64,000 nucleotides of DNA from Monosporascus cannonballus (Eukaryota; Ascomycota; Sordariomycetes; Xylariales). The number at the start of each line of letters is the position of its first letter. Position 1 is the first letter of the stretch. A program made the position numbers and the translations under genes. Where the stretch lies: positions 186,001 through 250,000 of the forward strand of contig QJNS01000088.1 in NCBI GenBank assembly GCA_004154925.1. The letters run 5' to 3'. The notes beneath the pieces were generated by a model. It was not told the origin of the DNA. It made no database searches and was given only the letters and a program-made list of their open reading frames with translations. Below are positions 12,201 to 24,720 of this stretch, in pieces.

Positions 12201-12759
12201 GACCAATGGCACGTAAAGTGACCGATGTCCCTGATAGAGGTAGAATAAGGCATGGAGTTGGACGACTAGGGAGCCGAGGTCGATTTGTCTCAGATGCTCC
12301 AGCTTGACAGGTGGTAGTGATTTCAGTCAGCTTCCAAATATCTTGAAAGATAGTTGCATGAAGAAGACAGATCTTGGCATCTTGCTGCGTATTCTGCGGG
12401 CTACACTTCTTCCGTATCCTGTTGCCCCTTTTATACTTCGGGCCTTCAACTCTATTCGATGTCCCTGATTGGTTCTCGAACATCCTCCATAGATAGGTAG
12501 ACCATTTCTGCCATCGTCATTGCCGTAGAGCAGGCTGAAGTCCGGTAACCTACCAGTAATCCCGAGCAGCCTGCCATTGCGGGCTAAAGTTGGAGTCACT
12601 CCTATATGAAAGAAATAGCACAGCACCTCGGAGTTATCTCCGATTGTGAGAATGAAGCCTGTCACAGTTCCAAGTGGCACCTTGTAGGTATATAGAGCAG
12701 AACAAGGCGATCAGTGCTCGAGCTGACAACGTTCCACTTTTAGTGGTGTAATGGCTACG
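9260..12759. other. 3.5-kb gene-poor stretch before the retroelement block
   Basis: No open frame here shows a domain I can name. A set of overlapping minus-strand frames at 11976-12680 looks faintly protein-like (GC-balanced, a few Cys and aromatic residues) and could be a decayed gene, but the frames do not join through good splice sites. Base composition is ordinary until about 12760, where the AT-rich repeats begin. The first ~100 bp is the phosphofructokinase promoter region. Confidence 0.4.
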
Positions 12760-13141
12760 TGTGACGGCTAGGCGGTTTAACCAACTATTAAACCTAAGTC
12801 GACGGGTTTATATTGGCAGGAATATCGTAGGAATCTAAACAATGAAAATAACTTAATTACGTTTCATAATACCAAAAATATATTAAATAACGAAATTATA
12901 AGTATTAATCAATATTGTAAATTAATATTATATATATTATAAAAATAACGAACGTATGTATTTTTTATAAATTAATTAGATTTTTATTAGGTTTTGATAC
13001 CGTTACAGATCTAATGCCAATGGATTCGTTAATTCTATATAGATTTACTTAGATCTTAACGCCAAGAGAGATCCAAATCACGTAAGCTTTTCGCGTAGGT
13101 CCGGCCGTTTTCTGCGATCGATTTTGGTTTAGGTCGTAACA
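12760..13141 (-). repeat. Solo LTR 1 (Ty3/gypsy family)
   Basis: This 382-bp block begins TGTGACGGCTAGG and ends GGTCGTAACA on plus, so read on minus it has the canonical TGTTA...TCACA LTR ends. Its left ~150 bp matches the LTR tail seen at 13159, 19489, 26598 (inverted) and 60331 (inverted), including a GTCGACGGGTTTAT core; the middle is divergent. Flanks are CTACG (12755-12759) and TTACG (13142-13146), a 5-bp target duplication differing by one C-to-T change. No internal element follows, so it is a solo LTR. Confidence 0.85.
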
Positions 13142-13158
13142 TTACGTTCTTGTTCTCG

Positions 13159-13546
13159 TGTGACGAGCTAAACGGTTTAACCAACTATTAAACCTTAAGT
13201 CGACGGGTTTATGTTGGCAGAAATATCGTGAGAATCTGAGCAATAAATACAGTAACGTATTACGTCTCGTAATACCAAAGGTGCAGAAATATATTGTAAA
13301 CGATTGGTATTAATAAGTATTATAAGTTGGTATTATTTAAGTTATAGAAATAATAAACGTATATATCTTTTTTTTAGGGTAATTATTTGTAATTACGCCG
13401 TTAATAGTAATTACGATTATTTAAGATCACTTTTGATTATTAATGATCACTGGTTTGGCAGTGATCACCGTCACGTAACCCGGAAGATGGCCCGTATGCT
13501 CCCTGCCTAACCGTTTCTTAAGACCGGAGTTTATCGGGTTATAATA
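13159..13546 (-). repeat. 3' LTR of element A
   Basis: This 388-bp copy pairs with 19489-19880. Its left end is TGTGACGAGC and its right end GGTTATAATA, which corresponds to GGTCGTAACA in the partner after C-to-T changes. It shares the TGATCACCGTCACGT segment with the partner LTR. Confidence 0.9.
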
Positions 13547-16383
13547 CGATCCCCCTTTTCCCAAAATCTTGCCCTTAAGATATCTTTTTTTCTTTCTTCG
13601 TTTAGTAAGCATCCTTTTTTTTGTTTTTAATTATGTCGTTTCGCATTTTCAAAATTCGTCGCGTTTCCCGTTCTTTTACCGTTTGTCGTATTAACTTTAT
13701 AAAAGCCTTTAACGAATTTGGTTACAAAATTATGTTTTGCTTTTATTGTTTTTCGAAAAATATAAGGTATGAAATAATGGAAAATATTTTAAGGTATAAG
13801 GAATATATTAATCGAAATCAATCTTATGATAGTACCGGCGTATTCATTTTTTTATAAAATATTTATCGTAAATATTAACGCTTAAAAAGCGAAAAAGCGT
13901 TTGCCAAAAAACAATTATTAAAGTTTTAACGGCTTTATTTTAAAACTTAATATAAATATTAGAAAAAGATAAATAAAGTTTTTTCTCATTTTATTTATTT
14001 ACGTAAACAAAAGGCGCTAGTTTGTTCGAAAAGTATTATTATGGTATAACATAAGTTCTGATCGTTAAACGAATTAAAAAAATAAAAGTATTAGGAATAA
14101 AAATAATTGGAAGCTACCGTTACGGTTATTACGTTAATATATATTACGGCCAATTAGCTCGACATCCCGGTTACCGACTGGTCGGCTATTAATTAGGACG
14201 CGCCCGTTATTATTAGTAAAAGTTTTTTAATAGGCGTTAGGCGCCAATAAGATTTTTGGCAGGTTTTTAGATGTTTTCGGAATTTAGGTACTTTTTTCAT
14301 TTAATTAGGTACTAGGTAAATCCGTTTTATTTTCGCATGTCAAGGATTTTCTCCATTTCGTATACCTATTTATTTTTTATTTTTATATTATTTTATGCCG
14401 TATATATTTTGATTATATTTATTATTAATTCGAATAAAAAAACGTAAAAATTTAAATAAAATTTAATATTTGGTAAAAATTCCAATTAATAATTATTTTC
14501 CAAGATTTTCTTAGTAATTTTATAGAAACCGATATATTTAAAATCGAATTTTTTGCTGGGTTGCTTTGTTTAAATATTTTTTATAATAAAGAAAACTATT
14601 TTTTCTTTTTCGAAAATTAATTTTTTTAATTTTTTTAATCGTAATATTTGCTTATTTAATTACGTACAAATTCCATTTTTATTTTTATTTCTTAATATAG
14701 CTATCGTAATTATTTTAACGTAAGGATTATTTTGATAGCAATTAAACCGTTATCGCATTTTTTTTTTATAAATTTTTAAAATAAAATCAAAATTTGTATT
14801 CGTAAATATTATCTTCATGCTTTCGTAATAACTAATATAATAAATTAATTAAGCGATTAGCAATTTTTTAATTTATTTATTTTATTTATTTATCTGTTTA
14901 AGGTTTAAATTTGTTAAATAATTTATAATTTAAGCCGATTTATATTATTAAACCTTATTAAAACTGAAATGCAAATATTAATCCTTTATTTAATAAAATT
15001 TTTATTAGTAATTCATATATACTAAAAATATTTTTTAAAAAAAATATATGTTAATTATTCGGCGTTTATATTTTCGTAATATAATAAGAAATAAGAAGAT
15101 TTCGTAAATTGATCGACGATTACGAAAATATTATCGTAATATATTCTTATAACTGGATTTTCTGATATAAAAAATGTAATAATAAAGTTAAATATAATTA
15201 AATATCATGGTCGTTTTGTAACTAGTAATGGTTATAACTTTTCGTATGACTTATATCGTCGAGTCTTTGCTTTAATATAAATATCGTATTGTCGTATGAT
15301 TTTTTGTACCGTTAATTTTATTTTAGGAAAAGAATATATACGTTAAAAATTTTTTAAAGTTTTATAAATCTCTAAATGTCCGTATAACTGATATTCGTAT
15401 ATTTTTCGTATTAAATCCTTCTGGTATTCCTTTGGAATTTATATCTTATTTATTTTTTGATTTTTTGAAAAATTATCGTTATGTTATTAAATTTTTAATA
15501 TATATCGAAAGGTATTGCCCGAATCGTCGTAATTTGTCGTAAACGTAAATATTCTTTTATAATAATATCAAAAATTATATAATTAATTTTAACCAATTTT
15601 TTTCGAAATTTGGTTATTTGCTTAAAACGTTTGTTTTGCCGTTTTTTAATCTTTTTTTATGGATAATAATGAAGTCGAAATTCGCCAATTTTTTCGCATA
15701 TTTAAATTATCGTTTTATAAATTCCCTGGTCGTAATAAATTAAGTAAAATTTTGATAATTCGTAAAAATCTTAATCCGGTACAAATTTCCCTTTAGGAAA
15801 TGCCTAAATTTCCGAAATGCTATAATAATAACCATAAATTTCTTATTTGGAATATCGTAATTAAGCTCGGTTCCTTTTAACTTATACGAAAAAAATATAA
15901 TAAGGTATAATTTGTCTTAATTATTTCGTTATCCAATTATTATACCTAACGTATAATCCGAAATATCGGTTTTTAACTTAACGAGATAATTTGAATCATA
16001 TATAATTAATATTAGTTCGCTAATAATTACATCCTTAATATCCTAAAATATTTTTTCCGTATTTGGCGTTTATTCGAATTTTTTTTTCGTAAGATTTATT
16101 AAGGATATAATTATCCTATTAAATGTTCGAATAAATTTCCTATAATAATTGGCGAATTTAAAAAATACTTATACTTTTTTAATTATTATTAGCGTTTGTT
16201 ATTTTATAATTATAACGATTTTCTTAAGGTTTATTCTAATATATTCTAAAATAATAATATATTCTAGATATTTTATTTTTTATATATAAAACTAACTTTT
16301 TTTGCATTAACAAATAACTTTACGTTTTATAAAGCTTAAAAAACCTTATAAACGTATTTTACGTATATTTTTTCTATTTTTAA

Positions 16384-16422
16384 GAAAGTGAAAATATCGT
16401 CGAGATAATATATAACGAAAAT
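16384..16422 (-). pseudogene. Reverse transcriptase core remnant of element A
   Basis: Read on minus, these codons spell IFVIYYLDDIFTF, the catalytic YxDD box of a Ty3/gypsy reverse transcriptase; YLDD occupies 16396-16407. The surrounding frame is closed by many stops. The same block in element B reads YFDD, and in element C YFDN. Confidence 0.85.
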
Positions 16423-19400
16423 ATTAAAATATTTTCGTAATACGTAATTAATTATTTGCTAAAAAATCGCTAATACATTCGTAAATTTTATTAATATAAC
16501 CAAATATTCAAATAATCCGTATTTCGTTTTAAAAGTTATTTTTTATTCGTATCTTTTTTTAATTTTAATAAGGTTATATTTATCTTTAAAATCAAATATT
16601 ATAAATTTTTTAATTTCGTAAAATCGGTTTTTTATTTCCGTAATTAAGGGTAATAATATTCGATTTTTAATAATAATATCGTTTAATTGCCGATAATTAA
16701 TTACAAATCATAATTTTCTATTTTTCTTTTATACGAAAAATATTAGATATTCTATTAATAATTTCGAAAATCGAATTTATTTTTTCTATAACCGATTTTC
16801 CAGGTATTCTTTAAAAGTACGTAACTTATTTCTGTTAAAATTATAAATAAGGTAAAATTTCGTCGAAAATCCTTTTTTAAGGATTATCTTATAATCTTAT
16901 TTGCTATATTCTAATAATTTCGTATCGAATTTCTTCCTAAAAAGCTATTCGTATTTATGGTATTATGGTAATATATTAATTAAATCTTCTAATTCTTTAG
17001 GATATTATTCTTATTGTTCCAGATCGTTATTTAATTACTTAAAGTTTTTTTAATAATAATAACGATACGTCGTATTTATTTTTAATATCCATTTTTTTTC
17101 TTATATTTTATTTCTTTAAATAATAAGATATTTATTATATCTTTATGCCTATATTCGTTATTATTATCGATCGAATATTAAAATTTTAATTTTTTTTATT
17201 TATTAATAAAAAATAAAACGAACTTTACCTGGCTAATTCCGCCGTTAATTAAAATTCTGTACTGGCGTATCCATAGTAATCCTAAGATTATATCGTAATT
17301 TCCGAATAAAACGATATCGAAATTAACTATTTAATATCGTCCTTTAACATAAATCTCGAGGTGATTAATTTCGCGTATAATTTTTCCGTTATCGTAAGCG
17401 AATTTTTAATTTTCGGTATTCGTCGTTATATAAGGTTTTAATTTATATTTCCATAGCAATCTAAGCTTATTAATTACGTTTAATACAATATAATTTCCGC
17501 CCAGAATTCCGTAATTTACCATTATAATATATTAATACGTTCCAATTCGTATTTCCAAAATAATAAAGTTGTTAACATTTTTTATTATCGCATTTAAAAC
17601 CTTTTTCGGAAATTCCTTTTAATTTCTTTAAGTTTCGTTATTTTGCAGCTTTTTTATAAGTAATCTTTTTTTAACTTTTATTTAAATTTATTAAACTTTA
17701 TTTATATTTTTTTATTTAATGTATTAAACCGTTATATTTGTCGTTATTGCTGGCGTACTGTTCCTTCGAATTATATTAATTATTCCTTAATTTTTTACAA
17801 TTTTTTTCCTTATCGAATAAATTGTTTTCTTATATTTATAATTGCATCCTATTATACGTCGTCTTAATTGTCGTTTTAAAAAAAATTATAAATTAATATA
17901 TTTCTTTTTTAATAACTTTTTTAAGGATCCGCAATAAATACTAATTAAAAATAAAGGTCCGTAATAACTTTCTAATAATGTTTTTTTACCGTACGTTAAA
18001 TTAACTTTTTTTCCGTTTGGTAATTATATTATTTATAATAACAAAAAGAGTTTTTCTGCGGGTATTATTTTCTTTTAGGCCAACTTTTTATTTCGGCCAA
18101 TTATTAAATATCTTTTGAGGTTATAATTCGAAACTATCGATACCATTGCTTATCGTTTTTGTTATTTCCGATATAATTTGGAAAGTTAAATCCTTTATAA
18201 TATATACAGGTAATTCGTTCGTAAATATACTGCTTTTATTTCTCGTAATCGGGATATTTTCGTCGTCGACAATATATGGCATATATTTTGCCGTATCGAT
18301 TGAAAATTTTAAGATAAATTTTTTTATTTAATTTTAATATTTGCGTAATTATCTTTATAATATTTTTTATTATATTCGTAATATTTATTAAGTTAGTTTT
18401 TTAGCTTTTTGCATTTTTCGTTAAATTGTTTATTACAATAATCCTTATTAAATTTTTTGTTATAAGTCTAATACGTATTTGGCTTAAATTATATTAATAA
18501 TCTTACTATTATTTTTTTAATTATTTCTGGATTATCTCTCCGGTATAGGTATTTAGTTATTTTATTATGGCTTTTTCGGCTTTTTATATTTATAAGTCTT
18601 ATGTTCTATTTTACTATAATTAAAGCATTTAATCTGGCTTTAATCTTATTTATGGGTAACACTAAGTTCTATAAGTTCTAACGCCGTTTCATAAGAAATA
18701 AAGGGTGTATTTCGTTTTTTCTCTTAGTTAAACTTATTATATCCTAAACGTAAGGTATATTATTTTTTTTCTTTATCGTTTTTTAAATTATTAATTATTA
18801 ATCTTAATTATTTTTATAATATACCGGTTTATAGCAATTAATCGTTTGATTCAAATAATCTCATTTTTTACATTATTTTTAACCTTTTATAAAATATATT
18901 AATAAAAGCGTTAACCTTATCGTTATTTTATCCGGCTTTAATTACAAAACTTTTGAAAATTACGGCATATTTAAATGCATATCTTTTTTATTTAAGTTGT
19001 AAAGGTTATTAGGCCGTAAATCGTTTTTTATCCGGATTACCGAAATTATCGTATATTTTGTTTTCGAAATTAATATAAAATAAAAAAATCTTATTAATAA
19101 AATTTTTCTTATGTAATTTTCCTATTTTTAACAAAATTTTCATAATAAGCTTAAATTAATTAACCGTATTTCCTATTAGGCATACTTTTATTATTAGGAC
19201 CATATCCGCCGGGTTACTAAGATCTAGGAAATAAAGGTAAATTTGTGCCTAAGTTAGGAAGGTTTAAGGGTTACTTTTTTTATCGTAAAGTTCTGGTTTT
19301 TTCGGCTTTATGCGGACGAAAAAGGGTTAGGCAGGTAATATAGCTTTAAGCTGTCGAACTTCTTTTTCCAGTTTTCGAATTCGAACCTAAAATTGTTAAA

Positions 19401-19488
19401 TAGGGGTTTTCTAAGTACTGATTAATATTTTAACAATGTTAAATATTACTTAAAGTTTAACGGTATTATTAAATAAAAACTTATAACG

Positions 19489-19880
19489 TATAACGAACTA
19501 AACGGTTTAATTAATTATTAAACTTTAAGTTAATAAATTTATATTAGCAGGAATATCGTAAAAATCTAAATAATAAATATAATAACGTATTACGTTTCGT
19601 AATGCCAAAAACGCAAAAATATATTGCAAACGATTAGTATTAATAAATATTACAAATTAATATTATTTAAATTATAGAAATAATAAACGTATATATCCTT
19701 TTCCTTTTTAACTTAATTATTCGTAATTATGCCGTTAATGATAATTACAATCACTTGGGATCACCTTTAATTATTAATAATCACTGGCTTGGCAGTGATC
19801 ACCGTCACGTGACCCGGGAGGTGGCCCGTGTGCTCCCTGCCTGACCGTTTCTTGAGACCGGAGCTTGTCGGGTCGTAACA
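19489..19880 (-). repeat. 5' LTR of element A
   Basis: 392 bp, ending GGTCGTAACA at 19880 (TGTTACGACC on minus). The last ~100 bp (about 19780-19880) stays GC-balanced, with intact CCCGGGAGGTGG and TGATCACCGTCACGTG, while the rest is strongly mutated to A/T. Confidence 0.9.
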
Positions 19881-19884
19881 TCTC

Positions 19885-19885
19885 G
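19885..19885. other. Base shared by the target duplications of elements A and B
   Basis: The 9-bp spacer TCTCGTATC (19881-19889) is the right target duplication of A (TCTCG) overlapping by its final G with the left target duplication of B (GTATC). Both match perfectly at the far ends (13154-13158 and 26599-26603). The original unfilled site therefore read ...TCTCGTATC... on a single strand. Confidence 0.88.
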
Positions 19886-19889
19886 TATC

Positions 19890-20275
19890 TATTACGACCT
19901 GACAAGCCACGGCCTCCAGAAACGGTCGCAACGGAGAAGGCCAAGAAAATTATGTGAATCAGGTCACGTAATGGATCACCAACTTACTGGTGGTAAATCA
20001 GTAAGCTGGATCACTAACTTACTGGTAGTAAGCCAGTAAGCCGGATTACTAACTTACTGGTGGTAATTTAGCCAAAGAAAAAGGATATATATATTTATTA
20101 ATTCCATAATTTAAATAACTTTAATTTATAATATAATATTATTATCTAAAGCATTTTTGGTATTACGAAACGTAATACATTACTATATTTATTATTTAGA
20201 CTTCCACGATATTTTTGCTAATATAAACCCGTCGACTTAAAATTTAATAATTAGTTAAACCGTTTAGCTATTATA
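19890..20275 (+). repeat. 5' LTR of element B with triple 35-bp repeat
   Basis: 386 bp, starting TATTACGACC (TGTTACGACC before mutation). Positions 19973-20007, 20008-20042 and 20043-20073 are three tandem units of 35, 35 and about 31 bp, each beginning GGATYACYAACTTACTGG. Units 1 and 2 each contain a CTTACTG / CAGTAAG dyad. The first ~170 bp of this LTR escaped most of the C-to-T changes seen in its 3' partner. Confidence 0.9.
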
Positions 20276-21127
20276 TGTTATAAGCTTTTATTTAGTAATA
20301 CTATTAAACGCTAAGCAATATTTAACATTGTCAAAATATCGACCAGCATTTAGGAAACATTTATTTAACAACTTCAGGTTCGAATTCGAGAACTGGAGAA
20401 AAAAGTTCGATAACTTAAGGTTACGCCTACCTAACCCTTTTTCGCCCGCATAAAGCCAAAAAAACGAGAACCTTACGATAAAAAAGGTAACCCTTAGACC
20501 TTTTTAACTTAGGTACGAATTTACCTTTATTTTTAAAACCTTAATAACCTAGCGGATATAATTCTAATAATAAGAATATACCTAATAAAAGATATAGCTA
20601 ATTAATTTAAGCCAATTATAAGAAATTTTTTAAAAATAAAAAAATTAAATAAAATAATTTTTATTAATAAAATTTTTTCAACTTATACCAATTTCGAAAA
20701 TAAAATATATAATAATTTCGGTAACCCGGATAAAAAACGATTTGCGGCCTAATAATTTTTACAATTCCGATAAAAAAACTTACGTCCAAATACGCCATAA
20801 TTTTCAAAAGTTTTACGGCTAAGGTAAAATAAGAAAATAACGAAACCGATATCCTTATTAACATATTTTATAAAAAATTAAAAAATAATGTAAAAAATAA
20901 GATTATTCGGATTAAGTAATTAATTATTTTAAATCGGTATATCGCAAAAATAATTAAAATTAATAATCGATAATTTAAAAGATAATAGGAAAAAAAAATA
21001 TGTTCTACATTCGGAATACAAATCCAATTAAGGGAAAAAACAAAACGTACCTTTTATTTTTTACGGAATAACGCCAGGACTTATGGAATTCGGCATTACC
21101 CATAAATAAAATTGGAACCAGATTAAG

Positions 21128-21169
21128 TGCTTTAATTGTGGCAAAATAAAACATAAGGCTTACAAATAC
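21128..21169 (+). pseudogene. Gag zinc-knuckle remnant of element B
   Basis: The codons read CFNCGKIKHKAYKY, a CX2CX4HX4C knuckle in which the final Cys is Tyr (TGC to TAC, a G-to-A change as expected from RIP on the other strand). This nucleic-acid-binding motif marks the nucleocapsid end of gag. Confidence 0.85.
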
Positions 21170-23340
21170 AAAAAGCCTAAAAAATTACGACAAAATAATT
21201 AAATTCTTATAACGGAAAAATAATCCAAAAATAATTAAGAAAACAATAATAAAATTATTAACATAATTCAAGCCAAATACGTATTAAGCTTACGACAAAA
21301 AGTTTAACAAGGACCATTACGATAAAAAATTCGACGAAAAATGCAAAAAGCCAAAAAAACTGGCTTAATAAATATCGTAAGCATAACGAAAAACATTATA
21401 AGGATAATTACGCAAATACCAGAGTTAAACAGAAAAAATCTGTCCCGGAATACCCGATCGATACGGCAGAATATATGCTATATATTGTCGACGACGAAAA
21501 TATCCTAATTACGAAAAATAAAAATAACATATCCATATACGAATTACCCGCATATATTACGAGGGATTCGATTTTTTAAACCGTACCGGGCATAACAAAA
21601 ATAATAAACAATAATATCGATAATTTCGAATTATAATCCCAGAAAATATTTAACAACTGACCGAAATAAAGAATTGGCCTAAAAAAAGTAATGCCTATAA
21701 GAAAACCTTTTTTATTATTATAAATAATATAATTATTAAACGAAAAAAAAATTAATTTAATATATAGTAAAAAAGTATTATTAAAAAGTTATTACGAATC
21801 TTTATTTTAAATTAGTATTTATTATAAATTCTTAAAAAAAGAAAATTATTAAGAAAAAAATCCGTTAGTTTATAAGAGATCTTTAAAACGACAGCTAATA
21901 TAACGCATAATAAAATATAATCGCAAATATAAGAAAATAATTTATTCGATAAAGGAAAAAAGTGCAAAAAATTAGGAACAATTAATACGGCTTAAAGGAA
22001 CAATACGCCGATAATAACAATAAATATAATAACTTAATATGCTGTATATAAAAACATAAATAAAGTTCGATAAATTCGAATAGGAATTAAAAAAAATTAC
22101 TTATAAAAAAACCGTAAAATAATAAAACTTAAAAAAATTAAAAGAAATTCCCAAAAAAAGCTTTAAACGTAATAATAAAAAACGTTAACAACTTTATTAC
22201 TTTAGAAATATAAATCGGAACGTATTAATATACCGTAATAATAAATTACGGAACTTTAAGCGAAAATTATATTATACCGGATATAATTAATAAGTTTAAA
22301 TTATTATAAAAATATAAATTAAAACTTTATATAATAACGAATGCCAAAAGTTAAAAATTTGCTTACGATAACGGAAAAATTATATGCGAAATTAATTATT
22401 TCGAAATTCTTATATAAGGACAATATCAAACAGTTAATTTCGACATCGTTTTATTCGGAAATTATAATATAATTTTAAGATTATTATGGATACGCCAATA
22501 CGAAATCTTAATTAATAACGGGACTAACTAAATAAAATTCGCTTTATACTTTATTAACAAACAGAAAAAAAAATTAAAAATCTTAATACTTAATCGATAA
22601 TAATAACGAATACAAACATAAAAATACGATAAATATCTTACTATTTAAAAGAATAAAATATAAGAAAAAAACAAACATTAAAGAAACATATAACGTATCG
22701 TTATTATTATTAAAACGAAATTAAAATAATTAAATAATAATTTAGAATAATAAAAACAACAACCTAAAAAATTAGAAAATTTAACCAATATATTACCATA
22801 ATACTATAAATATAAGTAACTTTTCAGGAAAAAATTTAATACAAAGCTATTAAAATATAATAAATAAAATTACAAAATAATCCTTAAAAAAGGATTTTCG
22901 ACAAAGTTTTACCTTATTTATAATTTTAATAAAAACGAATTACGCATTTTCAAAAAATACTTAAAAATCAGCTATAAAAAGGATAAATTCGATTTTCGAA
23001 ATTATTAACAGAATATCTAATATTTTTCGTATAAAAGAAAAATAGAAAATTACAATTTATAATTAATTATTAATAATTAAACGACGTTATTATCAAAAAT
23101 CAAATATTATTATCCTTAATTACGGAAATAAAAAACCGACTTTATAAAATTAAATAATTTATAGTATTCGATTTTAAAAATAAATATAACCTTATTAAAA
23201 TTAAAAAAAAATACGAATAAAAAATAACCTTTAGAACGAAATACGGATTATTTAAATATTTAATTATATTAATAGGATTTACAAACGTATTAATAATTTT
23301 TTAGCAAATAGTTAATTACGTATTACGAAAATACCTTAAT

Positions 23341-23418
23341 ATTTTCGTCGTTTGCTACTTCGACGACATTTTTATCTTTTCGAAAACGGAAAAAACATAT
23401 ATAAGATACGTTTATAAA
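23341..23418 (+). pseudogene. Reverse transcriptase core remnant of element B
   Basis: An open stretch reads IFVVCYFDDIFIFSKTEKTY, the catalytic palm motif of a Ty3/gypsy reverse transcriptase with both Asp residues intact. Stops before and after close the frame. Confidence 0.88.
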
Positions 23419-24580
23419 ATTTTTTAAACTTTATAAAATGGAAAATTATTTATTAATACAGAAAAAAATTAATTTTATATATAGGAAATAAAATATCTAA
23501 GATATATTATTATTTTAAAATATATTAAAATAAACCCTAAGAAAATCGTTGCAGTTATAAAATAACAAATGCCAACGACGGTTAAAAAAATATAAGTATT
23601 TTTTAAATTCGCCAATTATTATAAGAAATTTATTTAAAATTTCAGCAAAATAATTATACTCTTAATAAATTTTACGAAAAAAAAGAATTTAAATAAATAT
23701 TAAATATAGAAAAAGTATTTCGAATTATTAAGGATATAATTATTAATAAGTTAATATTAATTATATACAATCTAAACCGCCTCGTTAAATTAAAAACCGA
23801 TATTTCGAATTACGCGTTAAACGTAATAATCAAATAACGAAATAATTAAGGCAAATTATACCTTCTTATATTTTTTTTCGTATAAATTAAAAGGAGCCGA
23901 ACTTAATTATAATATTCCAAATAAGGAATTTATGGTTATTATTATGGCATTTCGAAAATTTAAGCATTTCCTAAAGGGACGTTTGTACTAGGTTAAGGTT
24001 TATACAATTTATCAAAATCTTACCCGATTTATTACGATCAAAAAACTTATAAGACGATAATTAAAATATACAGAAAAATTGGCGAATTTCGATTTCGTTA
24101 TTATTTATAAAAAATATCAGAAAACGGCAGAATAAATACTTTAAGTAAACGACCAGATTTCGAAAAAAAAATTAATTAAAGTTAATTATATAATTTTTAA
24201 TACTATTACAAAAAGATATTTACGCTTACGACAAATTGCAATAAATCGGGCAATAATTTTCGATATATATAAAAGAATTTAGCAGTATAACGATAATTTT
24301 CTAGAAAACCAAAAAACGGACAAAATGCAAATTTTAAAAAAAATATTAAAAGGATTTAATACGAAAAATATACGAATATCAATTATATAAATATTTAAAG
24401 ATTTATAAGATCTTAAAGCGATTTTAACGTATATATTCCTTTCCGAAAATAAAATCAATAATATAAAAAATTATATAATAATACGATATTTGCATTAGAA
24501 CAAAGATTTAACGACATAAACCATACGGAAAATTATAACTATTATTAATTATAAAGCAACCATAATATTTAATTATATTC

Positions 24581-24720
24581 GACTTTATTATTAAATTTTT
24601 TATATCAAAAAATCCAGTTATAGGAATATATTATAATAGCATTTTCGTAATCGTCGACCGATTTACAAAATTTTCTAATTTTCTATTATATTATAAGGAC
24701 ATAAATGCCGAATAACTAGT
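24581..24720 (+). pseudogene. Integrase catalytic-core remnant of element B
   Basis: The codons read DFIIKFFISKNPVIGIYYNS then IFVIVDRFTKFSNF, matching the first catalytic Asp region and the VDRFSK segment of Ty3/gypsy integrases. It lies about 1.2 kb after the reverse transcriptase box, fixing the gene order as RT before integrase. Confidence 0.85.

Larger units (their letters stand above)
13159..19880 (-). mobile_element. Full-length Ty3/gypsy-type LTR retroelement A, RIP-mutated
   Basis: The element is 6722 bp and reads on minus. Its 5' LTR is 19489-19880 and its 3' LTR is 13159-13546. A perfect 5-bp target duplication TCTCG flanks it (13154-13158 and 19881-19885). A polypurine tract (GGGAAAAGGGGG on minus) lies at 13551-13562 next to the 3' LTR. 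On minus, a gag CX2C-type zinc-knuckle remnant (CFNYSKIEHK, second Cys already Tyr) is near 18615-18650, followed by reverse transcriptase with YLDD at 16396-16407. The interior is extremely AT-rich, with stops in all frames. CpG remains common while CpA and TpG are scarce, the usual RIP footprint. The element cannot encode functional proteins. Confidence 0.93.

Noticed and set aside
11976..12680. Possible minus-strand gene
   Set aside because: Three overlapping frames look faintly protein-like, but no splice sites join them in frame and I recognise no family; mentioned only as a possible relic.
18146..18331. Open frame of 61 codons inside element A (and its counterpart at 61477-61689 on minus in element C)
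   Set aside because: Both are antisense to the same gag/protease segment of the elements. They stay open only because AT-rich, RIP-mutated DNA lacks stops in that frame.
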